Below, piece by piece: positions 33,923 through 43,968 of a stretch of DNA of 64,000 nucleotides (position 1 is its first letter; the number at the start of each line of letters is the position of its first letter). The stretch covers positions 22,595 through 86,594 of the forward strand of contig JAEZQD010000098.1 of the NCBI GenBank assembly GCA_023413185.1, in the 5' to 3' direction. Below the pieces are notes generated by a model. The model made no database searches and was not told the origin of the DNA. It saw only the letters and a program-made list of their open reading frames with translations. The position numbers and the translations under genes are program-made. The stretch is from Bacillota bacterium (lineage in GTDB: Bacteria; Bacillota; Clostridia; Oscillospirales; Ruminococcaceae).

Positions 33923-34236
33923 AAAACTGAAAGCCGTACTCGAATGAGAACGGTTATGTAGATGACGGGCTAATCACCAGTCACCCGCAAGAGGAAATCG
34001 ATACGGTCATGAATTGGATTGCCGAGAGCATCACCCCACGCAAAACGCCGCTTGATGGTCACACCAGCTATGGCATTAAGCATCTGTTGCATCGTGACAC
34101 AGGCATCTACCTTACCAATAACGAGTTTAAAGATGCCATGCTTCAAGCAGGCTACGAGCCCGTTGACCCCAATCAACTCAACTGGCATTACCGCATCAGC
34201 AAAAAGTCTAAGGCGTTTGCACTGAAGGTCTGGTAG
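33916..34236 (+). pseudogene. Small conserved protein with an in-frame TGA at codon 5
   Basis: ATG 33916 overlaps the end of the previous gene (ATGGTGA), as expected for a coupled start, but TGA at 33928-33930 follows after four codons. The same frame then continues open as KPYSNENGYVDDGLITSHPQ and on to VW at 34236. From memory, related small proteins in Firmicute elements begin with this KPY-NENGY stretch, so the stop looks like a mutation rather than a natural end. Restart at ATG 34009 would give 75 residues (NWIAESITPRKT...). No function is known. Confidence 0.55.
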
Positions 34237-34244
34237 TCACTTTT

Positions 34245-34499
34245 GTCCTTTTGGTCCGTTTTGTCCCGTACATTTGCAGGTGAAAATCATGTGCCCGCTG
34301 CGCTGCTGTATGACGGCTCAATGCCACGGCAGCGTGGCGGCACATGGCTTCTGCCAGTGGATACCCCGGGGCGGTTCTATCTCCGGGCAAAATGGAACAG
34401 GACAGCGGCGTGGGGCTCCGTGCATACAACAAGCGAAATCAGGCGGGTGATTAAAGAAACATTTTAATTTGAGTTTTGTCCCTTGTGTCCGTTCTGTCC
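34245..34499 (+). repeat. Two sets of iteron-like GTCC repeats with 9-bp period
   Basis: GTCC occurs at 34245, 34254 and 34263, and again at 34478, 34487 and 34496, exactly 9 bp apart in both sets and separated by T-rich pentamers. The two sets are 233 bp apart in the gene-free stretch ahead of the terminase gene. They resemble iterons of replication origins or regulator binding sites. Confidence 0.55.
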
Positions 34500-34564
34500 T
34501 TAGGGTGGGGGTGTCAAAATCTCTACGAATAATAAATCTGGACAGCGGCGTGGAGCTTCGTGTA
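34400..34564 (+). repeat. Pair of 25-bp direct repeats ahead of terS
   Basis: GGACAGCGGCGTGGGGCTCC (34400 on) recurs at 34540 with three differences over 25 bp, 140 bp downstream. Each copy follows one set of GTCC repeats, so the whole block is a degraded tandem duplication. A 74-codon frame across the first copy has no ribosome binding site and is probably not coding. Position next to a terminase small-subunit gene makes a packaging or replication site conceivable. Confidence 0.55.
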
Positions 34565-34631
34565 CGGAAACGCATAAGTTATTAGGGTATTGACCATAAA
34601 AGTTTCAAAAATGAAGGAGGATGAGATTTTA

Positions 34632-35174
34632 ATGGGAAACAGAGGACCGCAACCGGGCACCGGTGGCAGGCCGCGAAAGCCGCTTGCAGATAAAATAGCG
34701 GAAGGCAAAACAGATAAATTCTCGCACGGCAGCGTTAAGTTGCCGGAGCCTGTGGAATTGGAGGGTGCTGAAATGCCCCCTCCCCACGGATTTCTCTCTG
34801 ACGAACAAAAAAATGGAGAGGAGCTTGTGGCAAATGAGATATACAAATCCACATGGGAGTGGCTTCGGAAGTTCCGCTGTGAGCAGCTGGTTACTCGGCA
34901 GGGCTTAGAGCAGTACGCTGTGGCGGCAGCTCGATGGATTCAATGCGAAAAGGCCATCTCGACCTTTGGCTTCCTTGCCAAGCATCCGACCACCGGCGCT
35001 CCCATCACATCTCCGTATGTCTCAATGGCACGTGAGTATTCCAAACATGCCAACGCCCTGTGGAATCAGATATTCGCAGTAGTGCGTGAAAACAGTTCTA
35101 TGGACTGCAGCAGCTCATGGACGCCGGCTGACGACGTCATGGAGCGGTTGCTGACAATGCGCCGGGGCTGCTAG
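34632..35174 (+). CDS. Phage P27-family terminase small subunit
   Basis: 180 aa from ATG 34632, after AAGGAGG about 11 nt upstream. MGNRGPQPGTGGRPRKPL is a typical opening for this family, and the helical core (LVTRQGLEQYAVAAARWIQ, SPYVSMAREYSKHANALW) fits the P27 small terminase that selects phage DNA for packaging. No large terminase, portal, capsid or tail gene follows; the next genes are HTH/zinc-finger and recombinase genes. It is therefore either a relic of a prophage or, as in phage satellites, a gene used to redirect a helper phage's packaging. Confidence 0.8.
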   Translation: MGNRGPQPGTGGRPRKPLADKIAEGKTDKFSHGSVKLPEPVELEGAEMPPPHGFLSDEQKNGEELVANEIYKSTWEWLRKFRCEQLVTRQGLEQYAVAAARWIQCEKAISTFGFLAKHPTTGAPITSPYVSMAREYSKHANALWNQIFAVVRENSSMDCSSSWTPADDVMERLLTMRRGC

Positions 35175-35201
35175 CTCACCGGAGGGAAAAGGAGTGCGGC
35201 T

Positions 35202-35582
35202 ATGAAACCGTCAGAAATCAACATCATCACGGATATGCGGCTCAACGGGCAGGGAGCGTCGGCGATTGCGGCTGCGCTCCGGCTCTCGCCCAACACGGTC
35301 AAGTCATTTATCCGCAGGCACCCGGACTTGTCCGGCACCCATCGGTGTGTTCAGTGCGGCAGTACCTTTTCACAGCCGGAAGGCCGCAGGCAGAAACGAT
35401 TCTGCTCGGACAAATGCCGTACCTCATGGTGGAACGCCCATCAGGAGAAAATCAACAAGAAAGCATATTACACTCTCGTGTGTCAATATTGCGGGAAGGA
35501 GTTTGAAAGCTATGGAAACAAAAATCGTAAATACTGCTCAAGAGACTGCTATCAGCAGAGCCGAGGAAAGCACTCCGGATAA
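35202..35582 (+). CDS. HTH protein with two zinc fingers (sigma-70 region 4-like)
   Basis: 126 aa from ATG 35202. Residues 5-40 are a helix-turn-helix (IITDMRLNGQGASAIAAALR, SPNTVKSFIRRH). Two cysteine sets follow, CVQCGSTFSQPEGRRQKRFC with CRTSWW, and CQYCGKEF...YCSRDC. Proteins of this make-up are frequent next to recombinase genes in Firmicute integrative elements and are often labelled sigma factor-like. Likely a regulator of the recombinases. It overlaps the next gene by 71 nt. Confidence 0.65.
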   Translation: MKPSEINIITDMRLNGQGASAIAAALRLSPNTVKSFIRRHPDLSGTHRCVQCGSTFSQPEGRRQKRFCSDKCRTSWWNAHQEKINKKAYYTLVCQYCGKEFESYGNKNRKYCSRDCYQQSRGKHSG

Positions 35583-35745
35583 GTACGCGCCGGATACTAT
35601 GATGCGGTATCACACCACCCTCGCCCTCATCGACTATCTGGTAGCGGACGGCTGCTTCACGCAGGCCGACAAGCGGAAAGCATACACAATCATTAACCAG
35701 AGATACGGGCTGTCTTCGAATAGTATTTTTGCCGAAATCGCTTGA
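35512..35745 (+). CDS. Small SHOCT-like protein preceding the recombinases
   Basis: 77 aa from ATG 35512, beginning inside the previous gene. The C-terminal half (ALIDYLVADGCFTQADKRKA, YGLSSNSIFAEI) resembles SHOCT-type oligomerisation helices, which occur before recombinase genes in these elements. No catalytic motif. It ends 61 nt before the first recombinase. Confidence 0.55.
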   Translation: METKIVNTAQETAISRAEESTPDKYAPDTMMRYHTTLALIDYLVADGCFTQADKRKAYTIINQRYGLSSNSIFAEIA

Positions 35746-35806
35746 TATATCTCGTTCTTTGAGCAATATATAGAGTACCGAATATTGATACAAGGGAGGG
35801 GAAAAC

Positions 35807-37105
35807 ATGGAACGCAGCATTACCCAGACCGCCTTTTTGAAATCGCCGGCAGAGCAGCTGATACGGGTCGCCGGATACGCGAGAGTATCCTCCGGTAAAG
35901 ACGCGATGCTTCATTCGCTTGCCGCGCAGGTCAGTTATTACAGTGAGTTTATTCAGAAGCATCGTGGCTGGTCTTACGTCGGCGTCTATGCCGATGAAGC
36001 AAAAACAGGAACGAAGGATTCACGGGATAACTTCCAGCGTTTGCTATGTGACTGCCAAGACGGTAAAATCGATTTGATTATCACGAAGTCGATTTCACGA
36101 TTTGCGCGTAACACAGTCACTCTGCTGGAAACGGTGCGGGAGCTGAAGGGGCTCGGCATCGATGTGTGGTTCGAGGAACAGAACATTCATACCATGAGTG
36201 CCGATGGAGAGCTTATGCTCTCCATTTTGGCATCTTATGCCCAAGAGGAAAGCCGCTCGGCAAGCGAGAATCAGAAATGGCGGGTCAGGATGAATTTTGA
36301 AGATGGCAAACCTTGGCGCTATTTCATGCTCGGGTATCGCAATCAGAGCGGCAAGCTTGCGGTCGTGCCGGAGGAAGCGGAGGTCGTTCAGTCCATCTTT
36401 TCGGACTACCTTTCGGGTATGGGCGTGACAGCCATTATGAAGCGGCTCAATGAGAGCGGCTTTTCCACGCAGAGCGGCTGCGAGTTTCACAAAAGCGCCG
36501 TGGAGCGCATCCTGCGAAACTACGCCTATACCGGGAATCTGCTGCTGCAGACGAAGTATCGGGAAAACCACCTGACCAAGAAAACGCTGGTTAATCGAGG
36601 GGAACTGCCCAGATACCACGCCGAGAGTACTCACGAATCAATTATCCCGATAGAGACCTTCAATGCGGTACAGGTTGAGATTGCTCGTCGGGCGGCAAAA
36701 CATACACACTCCGGCAGTTCTCAGAAAACCTATCCCTTTACGGGTCTGCTAACCTGCGACATTTGCGGAAAACACTACCGCCGCAAGGTCACGACCACCG
36801 GGCCCGTGTGGATATGCGCCACCTACAACACGCTCGGCAAGGCGGCCTGCGCTTCCAAGCAAATACCCGAGGAAACACTGACTGCGGTAACCGCCGAGGT
36901 CATGGGCACGGATACCTTTGACGCAGAAGCCATCCACAGTAAAATAACGGCTGTCAGAGTGGCAGAGGGCAACACCTTAGTATTCTGCTTCAAGAACGGA
37001 ACCGAAGCCGTTAAACGATGGGCAGACCGTTCCAGAGCGGAGAGTTGGACACCGGAGATGCGGGATGCCGCCAGAAAGAACACATTGGACCGAGGTGAAC
37101 GCTGA
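35807..37105 (+). CDS. Large serine recombinase 1
   Basis: 432 aa from ATG 35807 with GGGAGGGG upstream. Resolvase catalytic domain at 10-150: AGYARVSSGKDAMLHS supplies the nucleophile region (ARVSS), ISRFARNTVTLLETVRELK follows. The recombinase domain lies at about 165-270 and a zinc ribbon (CDICGKHYRR) near 315. No long coiled coil, so it is shorter than typical integrases of about 500 residues. It overlaps the second recombinase by one base (TGATG). Such paired recombinases integrate and excise Firmicute elements. Confidence 0.88.
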   Translation: MERSITQTAFLKSPAEQLIRVAGYARVSSGKDAMLHSLAAQVSYYSEFIQKHRGWSYVGVYADEAKTGTKDSRDNFQRLLCDCQDGKIDLIITKSISRFARNTVTLLETVRELKGLGIDVWFEEQNIHTMSADGELMLSILASYAQEESRSASENQKWRVRMNFEDGKPWRYFMLGYRNQSGKLAVVPEEAEVVQSIFSDYLSGMGVTAIMKRLNESGFSTQSGCEFHKSAVERILRNYAYTGNLLLQTKYRENHLTKKTLVNRGELPRYHAESTHESIIPIETFNAVQVEIARRAAKHTHSGSSQKTYPFTGLLTCDICGKHYRRKVTTTGPVWICATYNTLGKAACASKQIPEETLTAVTAEVMGTDTFDAEAIHSKITAVRVAEGNTLVFCFKNGTEAVKRWADRSRAESWTPEMRDAARKNTLDRGER

Positions 37106-38691
37106 TGGCAGCAAAGAATATTACAGTTATTCCGGCAACACGGATGATGCATACGGGGTTGCCGCGCAATGCCGCCGTCAAAAGGCGTGTCGCTGGATAT
37201 GCCCGTGTGTCCACCGACAGTGAAGAGCAGCAGACCAGCTACGAGGCGCAGGTGGATTACTACACAAAATACATCCAGTCGAAGCCTGAATGGGAGTTTA
37301 TTAGGGTCTATACCGACGAAGGCATCTCGGCTTTGAACACCAAGCACCGAGACGGCTTCAATGAGATGATTGCCGATGCTCTGGACGGTAAAATAGATCT
37401 TATTGTTACAAAATCCGTCAGCCGTTTTGCAAGAAATACGGTAGATAGCCTTACCACAGTCAGAAAGCTCAAGGAAAAAGGCATTGAAGTGTATTTCGAA
37501 AAGGAGGGTATCGCAACTCTTGACAGCAAGGGAGAACTGCTCATCACCATCATGAGTTCGCTGGCACAGGAAGAGAGCCGCAGCATTTCAGAGAATGTCA
37601 CATGGGGGCAGCGGAAGCGTTTCGCTGACGGCAAAGTCAGCGTTGCCTACGGGCGATTTCTCGGCTACAGCAAGGGTGCGGATGGGTCGATGGAAATTGT
37701 GCCTGAGGAAGCGGAAACAGTACGTACCATCTACCGCCAGTTTATTCAGGGTAAGACCACAAATGCGATAGCGGCCGGTCTCACGAGACGAGGTGTACCC
37801 ACACCGGGTGGTAAAGAAAAGTGGCAGGCCACTACGATAGAGAGCATCCTCACCAACGAGAAATACAAGGGGTCGGCGCTCCTGCAAAAGAAGTTTACAA
37901 CGGACTTTTTGACAAAAAAGATGAAGCCTAATGAGGGCGAAGTTCCTCAGTTTTATGTAGAAAACAGCCATCCGGCCATTATCTGCCCGGAGGAATGGGA
38001 TAGAGTGCAAAATGAGATAGTGCGAAGAAAAGCGACCGGGCGGCATCACAACAGCCTGAGTCCATTCTCAGCAAAAATTATCTGCGGAGACTGCGGAGAG
38101 TATTACGGCTCAAAGGTATGGCACTCCAACAGTAATTACCGCCGTACTATCTGGCAGTGCAACGCGAAATTCAAAGGGGCCGATAAATGCCGGACCCCTC
38201 ATTTATATGAGGATGACATCAAAGCGATGTTCTTGAAGGCGGTTAGTGAGCTGATGATTGACCGCGAGGCGCTTATCGAGGATGGCAGGGTTCTGCACAA
38301 GGCATTCACGGATTTCAGTGCCATCGACAAGGAAGTCGCGGAGATAACCAGTGAGATTGATGTGCTTTCGGGGCTGGTACAGAAGCTGGTAGACGAGAAC
38401 GCCAGCACCACGCTTGACCAGACGGAATACCGAAGCCGCTACAACGGGTACATCGACCGCTACGATAAAGCAAAAAAGCGGCTGGCGTCATTACAGGAAC
38501 AGCGTCAACTTCAGGAGCTCAAGGGCGATGTTCTCAGCGGATTTCTCTTCGAGCTCGGTGAACTGTATGACCTGCCGATGGTGTTCAAGGAAGAAACATG
38601 GAACGCGCTGGTAGATCATGTGACCGTCCACGAGGACAGCAGAGTAGTTTTCACCTTCAAAAACGGCACCGAGGTCGCGGAAATGCTGTGA
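37105..38691 (+). CDS. Large serine recombinase 2
   Basis: 528 aa from ATG 37105. Catalytic domain: AGYARVSTDSEEQQTSYEAQ with the nucleophilic serine, SVSRFARNTVDSLTTVRKLK, and EEGIATLDSKGE. Recombinase domain at about 180-290, zinc ribbon (CGDCGEYYGS) near 330, and a coiled coil at about 400-480, the element that controls integration direction in large serine integrases. Full length for the family. Followed by a terminator. The likely integrase of the island, acting with recombinase 1. Confidence 0.9.
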   Translation: MAAKNITVIPATRMMHTGLPRNAAVKRRVAGYARVSTDSEEQQTSYEAQVDYYTKYIQSKPEWEFIRVYTDEGISALNTKHRDGFNEMIADALDGKIDLIVTKSVSRFARNTVDSLTTVRKLKEKGIEVYFEKEGIATLDSKGELLITIMSSLAQEESRSISENVTWGQRKRFADGKVSVAYGRFLGYSKGADGSMEIVPEEAETVRTIYRQFIQGKTTNAIAAGLTRRGVPTPGGKEKWQATTIESILTNEKYKGSALLQKKFTTDFLTKKMKPNEGEVPQFYVENSHPAIICPEEWDRVQNEIVRRKATGRHHNSLSPFSAKIICGDCGEYYGSKVWHSNSNYRRTIWQCNAKFKGADKCRTPHLYEDDIKAMFLKAVSELMIDREALIEDGRVLHKAFTDFSAIDKEVAEITSEIDVLSGLVQKLVDENASTTLDQTEYRSRYNGYIDRYDKAKKRLASLQEQRQLQELKGDVLSGFLFELGELYDLPMVFKEETWNALVDHVTVHEDSRVVFTFKNGTEVAEML

Positions 38692-38716
38692 AAACAGCAT
38701 CATTATATTATGAAAG

Positions 38717-38740
38717 CCCTCTTTTAAACAGAGGGTTTTT
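38717..38740 (+). terminator. Terminator after the recombinase operon
   Basis: CCCTC (38717) pairs with GAGGG (38731) and is followed by TTTTT. It closes the plus-strand mobility operon and probably lies close to the right end of the element. Confidence 0.65.
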
Positions 38741-38753
38741 CTCTCACCCTCGG

Positions 38754-38781
38754 TTGACTCGAGTGCGCTCTATGGTAAACT
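38754..38781 (+). promoter_or_regulatory. Orphan promoter-like sequence near the right end of the island
   Basis: TTGACT and TAAACT are 16 bp apart with a GAGTGCGCTC dyad between them, reminiscent of promoters controlled by MerR-type regulators. No credible gene follows on the plus strand before the tRNA terminator. Confidence 0.3.
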
Positions 38782-38941
38782 AATCAAAAAACGATAGCTA
38801 AGTCAAAAAACGAATTGAAGGGTATATGTGGTGATTGTGCAAGAATATGCACTACAAAAAACGCTATATATTGTGGTTAATAAAGAACGGTGGGTGCATT
38901 GATTTGATGAAGACCCCAGTATTACAGCCTTTTTCGGGCAT

Positions 38942-38988
38942 AAAAAAAACGTTAAGGCAACTGATACGATTGTATCAATTGCCTTAAC
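38942..38988 (-). terminator. Terminator of the tRNA-fMet gene
   Basis: GTTAAGGCAA and TTGCCTTAAC pair perfectly, with a further TGATAC/GTATCA stem inside and a GATT loop. On the minus strand it is followed by eight Ts. Confidence 0.92.
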
Positions 38989-38993
38989 TGATA

Positions 38994-39070
<77 letters not shown>

Positions 39071-39129
39071 ATATATTGTATGCGCTTTCTCTAAACCGTA
39101 GAACCGTCTGCTGTTCAGAGTGCCCTATT

Positions 39130-39158
39130 ATAATATCACAGGGGGTTTGTTATGTCAA
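39130..39158 (-). promoter_or_regulatory. Promoter of tRNA-fMet
   Basis: On the minus strand TTGACA (39158-39153) and TATTAT (39135-39130) are separated by 17 bp, starting about 50 bp upstream of the mature tRNA 5' end. Confidence 0.8.
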
Positions 39159-39201
39159 GCGTTTTTAGAGAACTATTCTCAAAAGCCAGTTATGGTACGC
39201 C

Positions 39202-39630
39202 TCATTGCTTCTTCCTAAAGATAATCAGCTTGCTCAAAATATAGTTCACCACAATGACCATGATGTTGGACAGCACCTTAACAACCATGTCGTTAAACCT
39301 CAGTATGTCCACAAACAGGTACATAATACCCATGTCAAGCGCGCCGGAGAACAGCCGCGCGCCCACGAATAAAACAAACTCCTTGAGTACCAAGGCGGCG
39401 GCAAGAGATTTGCTATCGAACACAAACAGCTTATTGGTCACAAACGCAAACAGCACCGAGATAAGCCACGCAAGGGCGTTGGCAACCATAAAATCGACCG
39501 CAAACACGCCGGTCAGCAGCCAGTACGAACCGATGTTGATTATCGTCGTCAGCCCGCCAAAGACGAGGTAGAGTATCGTTTCGCGGTATTTTTCAAACAG
39601 AGCAACAAGCTTGTTGTATAGATTGTGCAT
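39202..39630 (-). CDS. GtrA family membrane protein
   Basis: 142 aa from ATG 39630; a frame open to 39795 exists, but AAAGGA lies about 12 nt before this ATG and GtrA proteins are about 130-140 residues. Four transmembrane segments: ILYLVFGGLTTIINIGSYWL, VANALAWLISVLFAFVTNKL (with the family's FVTNKLFVF motif), LFSGALDMGIMYLFV and VLSNIMVIVVNYILSKLIIF. Family members are thought to flip polyprenyl-phosphate sugars for cell-wall or teichoic acid glycosylation. It stands alone, divergent from the lipid kinase gene. Confidence 0.85.
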   Translation of the reverse strand: MHNLYNKLVALFEKYRETILYLVFGGLTTIINIGSYWLLTGVFAVDFMVANALAWLISVLFAFVTNKLFVFDSKSLAAALVLKEFVLFVGARLFSGALDMGIMYLFVDILRFNDMVVKVLSNIMVIVVNYILSKLIIFRKKQ

Positions 39631-39986
39631 GGCTATGACCATTCCTTTGTTGGTGTTTAGGCCCAAACGGCACAAATCACCATGAATTATATGGGTACCG
39701 CTCAGCAGGATGAATGAATGTGCCCCCACGGCTGCTTGTACGTTTAGAGCAAAAAGGTGGCTTCTCAGCCGATTGGTATGAGCTTCGTTTTGCAAGACTG
39801 TATCATTCTAGCACATTGTCAGGACATAATAAACAAAAAGCGCAAAAATTCAGTTGGAATATACGGTGGGATAGGATATACTTATTTTCATAAAGCGTTG
39901 CCGCTTTGGCGATGTGCGGCCATATATGGGGTGCACAAACCAAACCGGTTTACTGCAGTTGATAATAAAAACGGGAGGTACCCCCG
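39631..39986. other. Divergent intergenic region with a promoter for the lipid kinase gene
   Basis: This 356-bp stretch has no credible gene. TTGGAA (39854-39859) and TATACT (39877-39882) with 17-bp spacing form a good plus-strand promoter for the lipid kinase gene at 39987. Nothing else stands out. Confidence 0.6.
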
Positions 39987-40946
39987 ATGAAGCATATCTT
40001 TATCATTAATCCCGTCGCAGGAAAAGGGCGGCACGTCGGTCCGCTTACCGCTCAGATCGAGGAGATCTGCAAGGAAAAGGGCGCGGATTATGAGATTTAT
40101 CTCACAACCTGTGTGGGCGACGCAACCGAGTATGTGAAAAAGCAGAGCCAAACAGGTAAAGAGCTGCGGTTTTATGCCTGCGGCGGCGACGGAACATTGG
40201 GCGAGGTGGCGCGGGGCGCTTACGGCTGCCCAAACGTTCAGGTTGCGGTTATCCCTTGCGGGTCGGGCAACGATTTTGTGCGCAGCTTTCCCGGCGTACC
40301 GTTTCTTGATATTGCAGCTCAGCTTGCGGGGGACGCAAGACGAATTGACTTGATCCAAACAAGCGGAGGCATGTGTATTAACCTGTGCTCGGTGGGGTTT
40401 GACTCCGCCGTTGCCATGAGCATGGCCCGCTACAAGGCGTGGCCGCTTGTTACTGGCAGCATGGCGTACATCATCGCCATCGGCGAACGGTTTTTTAAAC
40501 GCTTCTCCAGTGTGATGAAGATTACGGTAGACGGCGAAACGCTGCCCGAAGGCGAGTATGTCATTGGTGTTTGCGGCAACGGGCGTTGCTACGGCGGCGG
40601 CTTTGTGGCGGCACCCCGCGCAGACCTGGAGGACGGGCTGCTTGAGATTGTGTTTGTAAAGCGTATTTCGCGTCTGCGTTTTCTTGCGCTTATCGGCAAG
40701 TATAAAAAGGGTCTGCATCTTGACGAGCCCGCCTTTGCGGATGTGATTATCTACCGGCGCGCCAAAGCCATTACCATAACCTCTCCCCATCCTGTGGTGG
40801 TCAACTACGATGGCGAGTGCGAGCTGACACACGGCATGCAAGCCGAGATTATCCCCAAGGCGCTCCTGTTTTCGGTGCCGCTTGCTCACGAAAAGACACC
40901 GCAGGCAGCACCGGCGCGCTCGATTCGAGTAAAGGCAACCAACTAG
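39987..40946 (+). CDS. Diacylglycerol kinase family lipid kinase (YegS/DgkB-like)
   Basis: 319 aa from ATG 39987 with GGGAGG upstream. The N-terminus has FIINPVAGKG, then the nucleotide-binding signature CGGDGTLGEVARG near residue 65 and IPCGSGNDFVRSFP near 90, all diagnostic of the DAGK catalytic family. The rest is the beta-rich lower domain (EDGLLEIVFVKRI). The enzyme phosphorylates diacylglycerol or a related lipid with ATP at the membrane. It is monocistronic with its own promoter and a strong terminator. Confidence 0.9.
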   Translation: MKHIFIINPVAGKGRHVGPLTAQIEEICKEKGADYEIYLTTCVGDATEYVKKQSQTGKELRFYACGGDGTLGEVARGAYGCPNVQVAVIPCGSGNDFVRSFPGVPFLDIAAQLAGDARRIDLIQTSGGMCINLCSVGFDSAVAMSMARYKAWPLVTGSMAYIIAIGERFFKRFSSVMKITVDGETLPEGEYVIGVCGNGRCYGGGFVAAPRADLEDGLLEIVFVKRISRLRFLALIGKYKKGLHLDEPAFADVIIYRRAKAITITSPHPVVVNYDGECELTHGMQAEIIPKALLFSVPLAHEKTPQAAPARSIRVKATN

Positions 40947-40969
40947 AGTTTTGGCATAATGTGCAAATG

Positions 40970-41018
40970 AAGGTCGTTGGGAACAGCAAATTCTTTCCCA
41001 ATGACCTTAATATTTTTT
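40970..41018 (+). terminator. Terminator after the lipid kinase gene
   Basis: AAGGTCGTTGGGAA pairs with TTCCCAATGACCTT (one G-U pair) followed by AATATTTTTT. A second small hairpin, AGGGGGA/TCCCCCT, lies about 30 bp further on. Confidence 0.88.
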
Positions 41019-41058
41019 AACATTTTGTAAAAAATAAGCGAGGGGGATAATCTCCCCC

Positions 41059-41086
41059 TTGATTTTTATGAAAAATAGGCTACAAT
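41059..41086 (+). promoter_or_regulatory. groESL promoter
   Basis: TTGATT (41059-41064) and TACAAT (41081-41086) are separated by 16 bp, with the CIRCE element starting 9 bp downstream of the -10. Confidence 0.8.
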
Positions 41087-41095
41087 AGAACTTAG

Positions 41096-41122
41096 TTAGC
41101 ACTCATAGCATTTGAGTGCTAA
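41096..41122 (+). promoter_or_regulatory. CIRCE element (HrcA operator)
   Basis: TTAGCACTC, 9 spacer bases and GAGTGCTAA: an exact match to the CIRCE consensus bound by the heat-shock repressor HrcA. Its place at the transcription start of groESL gives classical heat-shock control. Confidence 0.97.
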
Positions 41123-41200
41123 AATTAGCACACACCGCGTTTTGCACAAAGCTGATGGAAAGGCTGCGGGGCAGATACGTGGGAAAATACAATTTTTTGA

Positions 41201-41500
<300 letters not shown>

Positions 41501-41512
41501 GAAACAACATGA

Positions 41513-43171
<1,659 letters not shown>

Positions 43172-43210
43172 GCGAGAAGACAGGTATTAGAGGGCAGAGG
43201 ACAGATATTA

Positions 43211-43237
43211 GGGGCGCGCCATGCTGGTGCGCCCTTT
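43211..43237 (+). terminator. groESL terminator
   Basis: A GC-rich hairpin GGGCGCGCCA/TGGTGCGCCC with a TGC loop is followed by TTTTTG. Confidence 0.85.
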
Positions 43238-43267
43238 TTGTTTTGCCCTGCGTTCGTAGTTTGTTCA

Positions 43268-43295
43268 TTGTTTTACATGTAAAATGTGCTATAAT
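43268..43295 (+). promoter_or_regulatory. Promoter for the nfeD-SPFH pair
   Basis: TTGTTT (43268-43273) and TATAAT (43290-43295) with a 16-bp spacer, about 150 bp upstream of nfeD. Confidence 0.7.
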
Positions 43296-43447
43296 ATATC
43301 CAATAACTGATAATTGCGTGTGAACTAATAAATGAAGATTTATAGTACTATTTAGAATAATGCGTGGTTAAGGTTATTATAATTGTTAGGAGTTTGGTTT
43401 GTCGTTGTTTCAATGAACAGCGGCAGTAGGAAAGGGGTTTTTGCATC

Positions 43448-43888
43448 ATGCTGGAATACGCTCCGCTTTGGTGGCTTATAGCGGTTATTCTGTTTTGTGT
43501 GGGTGAGGCAGCCTCGGTACAGCTTGTCTTTATCTGGTTTGGCGCGGGTTCGTTGCTTTCGCTCATCGCCTCGTTGTTGGGTGTGCCCGTACCGATTCAA
43601 ATAGTTATCTTCTTCGTAGGCAGCGGCGCTTTGCTGATTGCCACCCGACCGCTTGCCAAAAAACTACTTAGTAAGAGAAAGACCGCAACCAACGCCGATA
43701 TGGTGGTGGGCAACACCGGTCTTGTGCAGGAAACGGTGGATAACACCCGCCAAACCGGCAGGGTGTACGTCAACGGTCTCTCGTGGGCGGCGCGCAGCGA
43801 AGATGGCGCGGAGCTTGCTGAGGGGCAGAAGGTTTTGGTTACACGCATCGAGGGCGCAAAGGTGTACGTGCTGCCGGCAAACGACTAA
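43448..43888 (+). CDS. NfeD family membrane protein
   Basis: 146 aa from ATG 43448. Two to three hydrophobic segments fill residues 5-70 (WWLIAVILFCVGEAASVQLV, VQIVIFFVGSGALLIATRPL). The C-terminal 70 residues are the OB-fold NfeD domain (VGNTGLVQETVDNTRQTGRV). NfeD proteins are encoded beside SPFH proteins and are thought to anchor or modulate membrane microdomains. It is 80 nt upstream of the SPFH gene in the same operon. Confidence 0.88.
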   Translation: MLEYAPLWWLIAVILFCVGEAASVQLVFIWFGAGSLLSLIASLLGVPVPIQIVIFFVGSGALLIATRPLAKKLLSKRKTATNADMVVGNTGLVQETVDNTRQTGRVYVNGLSWAARSEDGAELAEGQKVLVTRIEGAKVYVLPAND

Positions 43889-43968
43889 GCCCTTACCGCT
43901 AGAAAAAGATACCAGTGAACTTGGATAAAATATAAAATGCCGGATACCGGCGGAAACGGAGTGTAGTT

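Larger units (their letters stand above)
7490..38740. mobile_element. Integrative element / defence island (ends approximate)
   Basis: The stretch contains xis-like, primase, terminase small-subunit and two serine recombinase genes at its right side and a DISARM-like operon at its left side, flanked by housekeeping or metabolic genes. The right end must lie between the recombinase terminator and the tRNA-fMet terminator (38740-38942). The left end is not defined; uvsE may be inside or outside. I found no convincing pair of direct repeats by eye, which is unsurprising because serine integrase crossover cores can be two bases long. Confidence 0.5.

Noticed and set aside
34243..34467. 74-codon plus-strand frame before terS
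   Set aside because: No ribosome binding site, it covers the GTCC and 25-bp repeats, and no known motif is present.
39888..40889. Minus-strand frame of 333 codons opposite the lipid kinase gene
   Set aside because: The plus-strand DAGK motifs, promoter, ribosome binding site and terminator are decisive; the other frame is His/Arg/Ala-rich shadow sequence.
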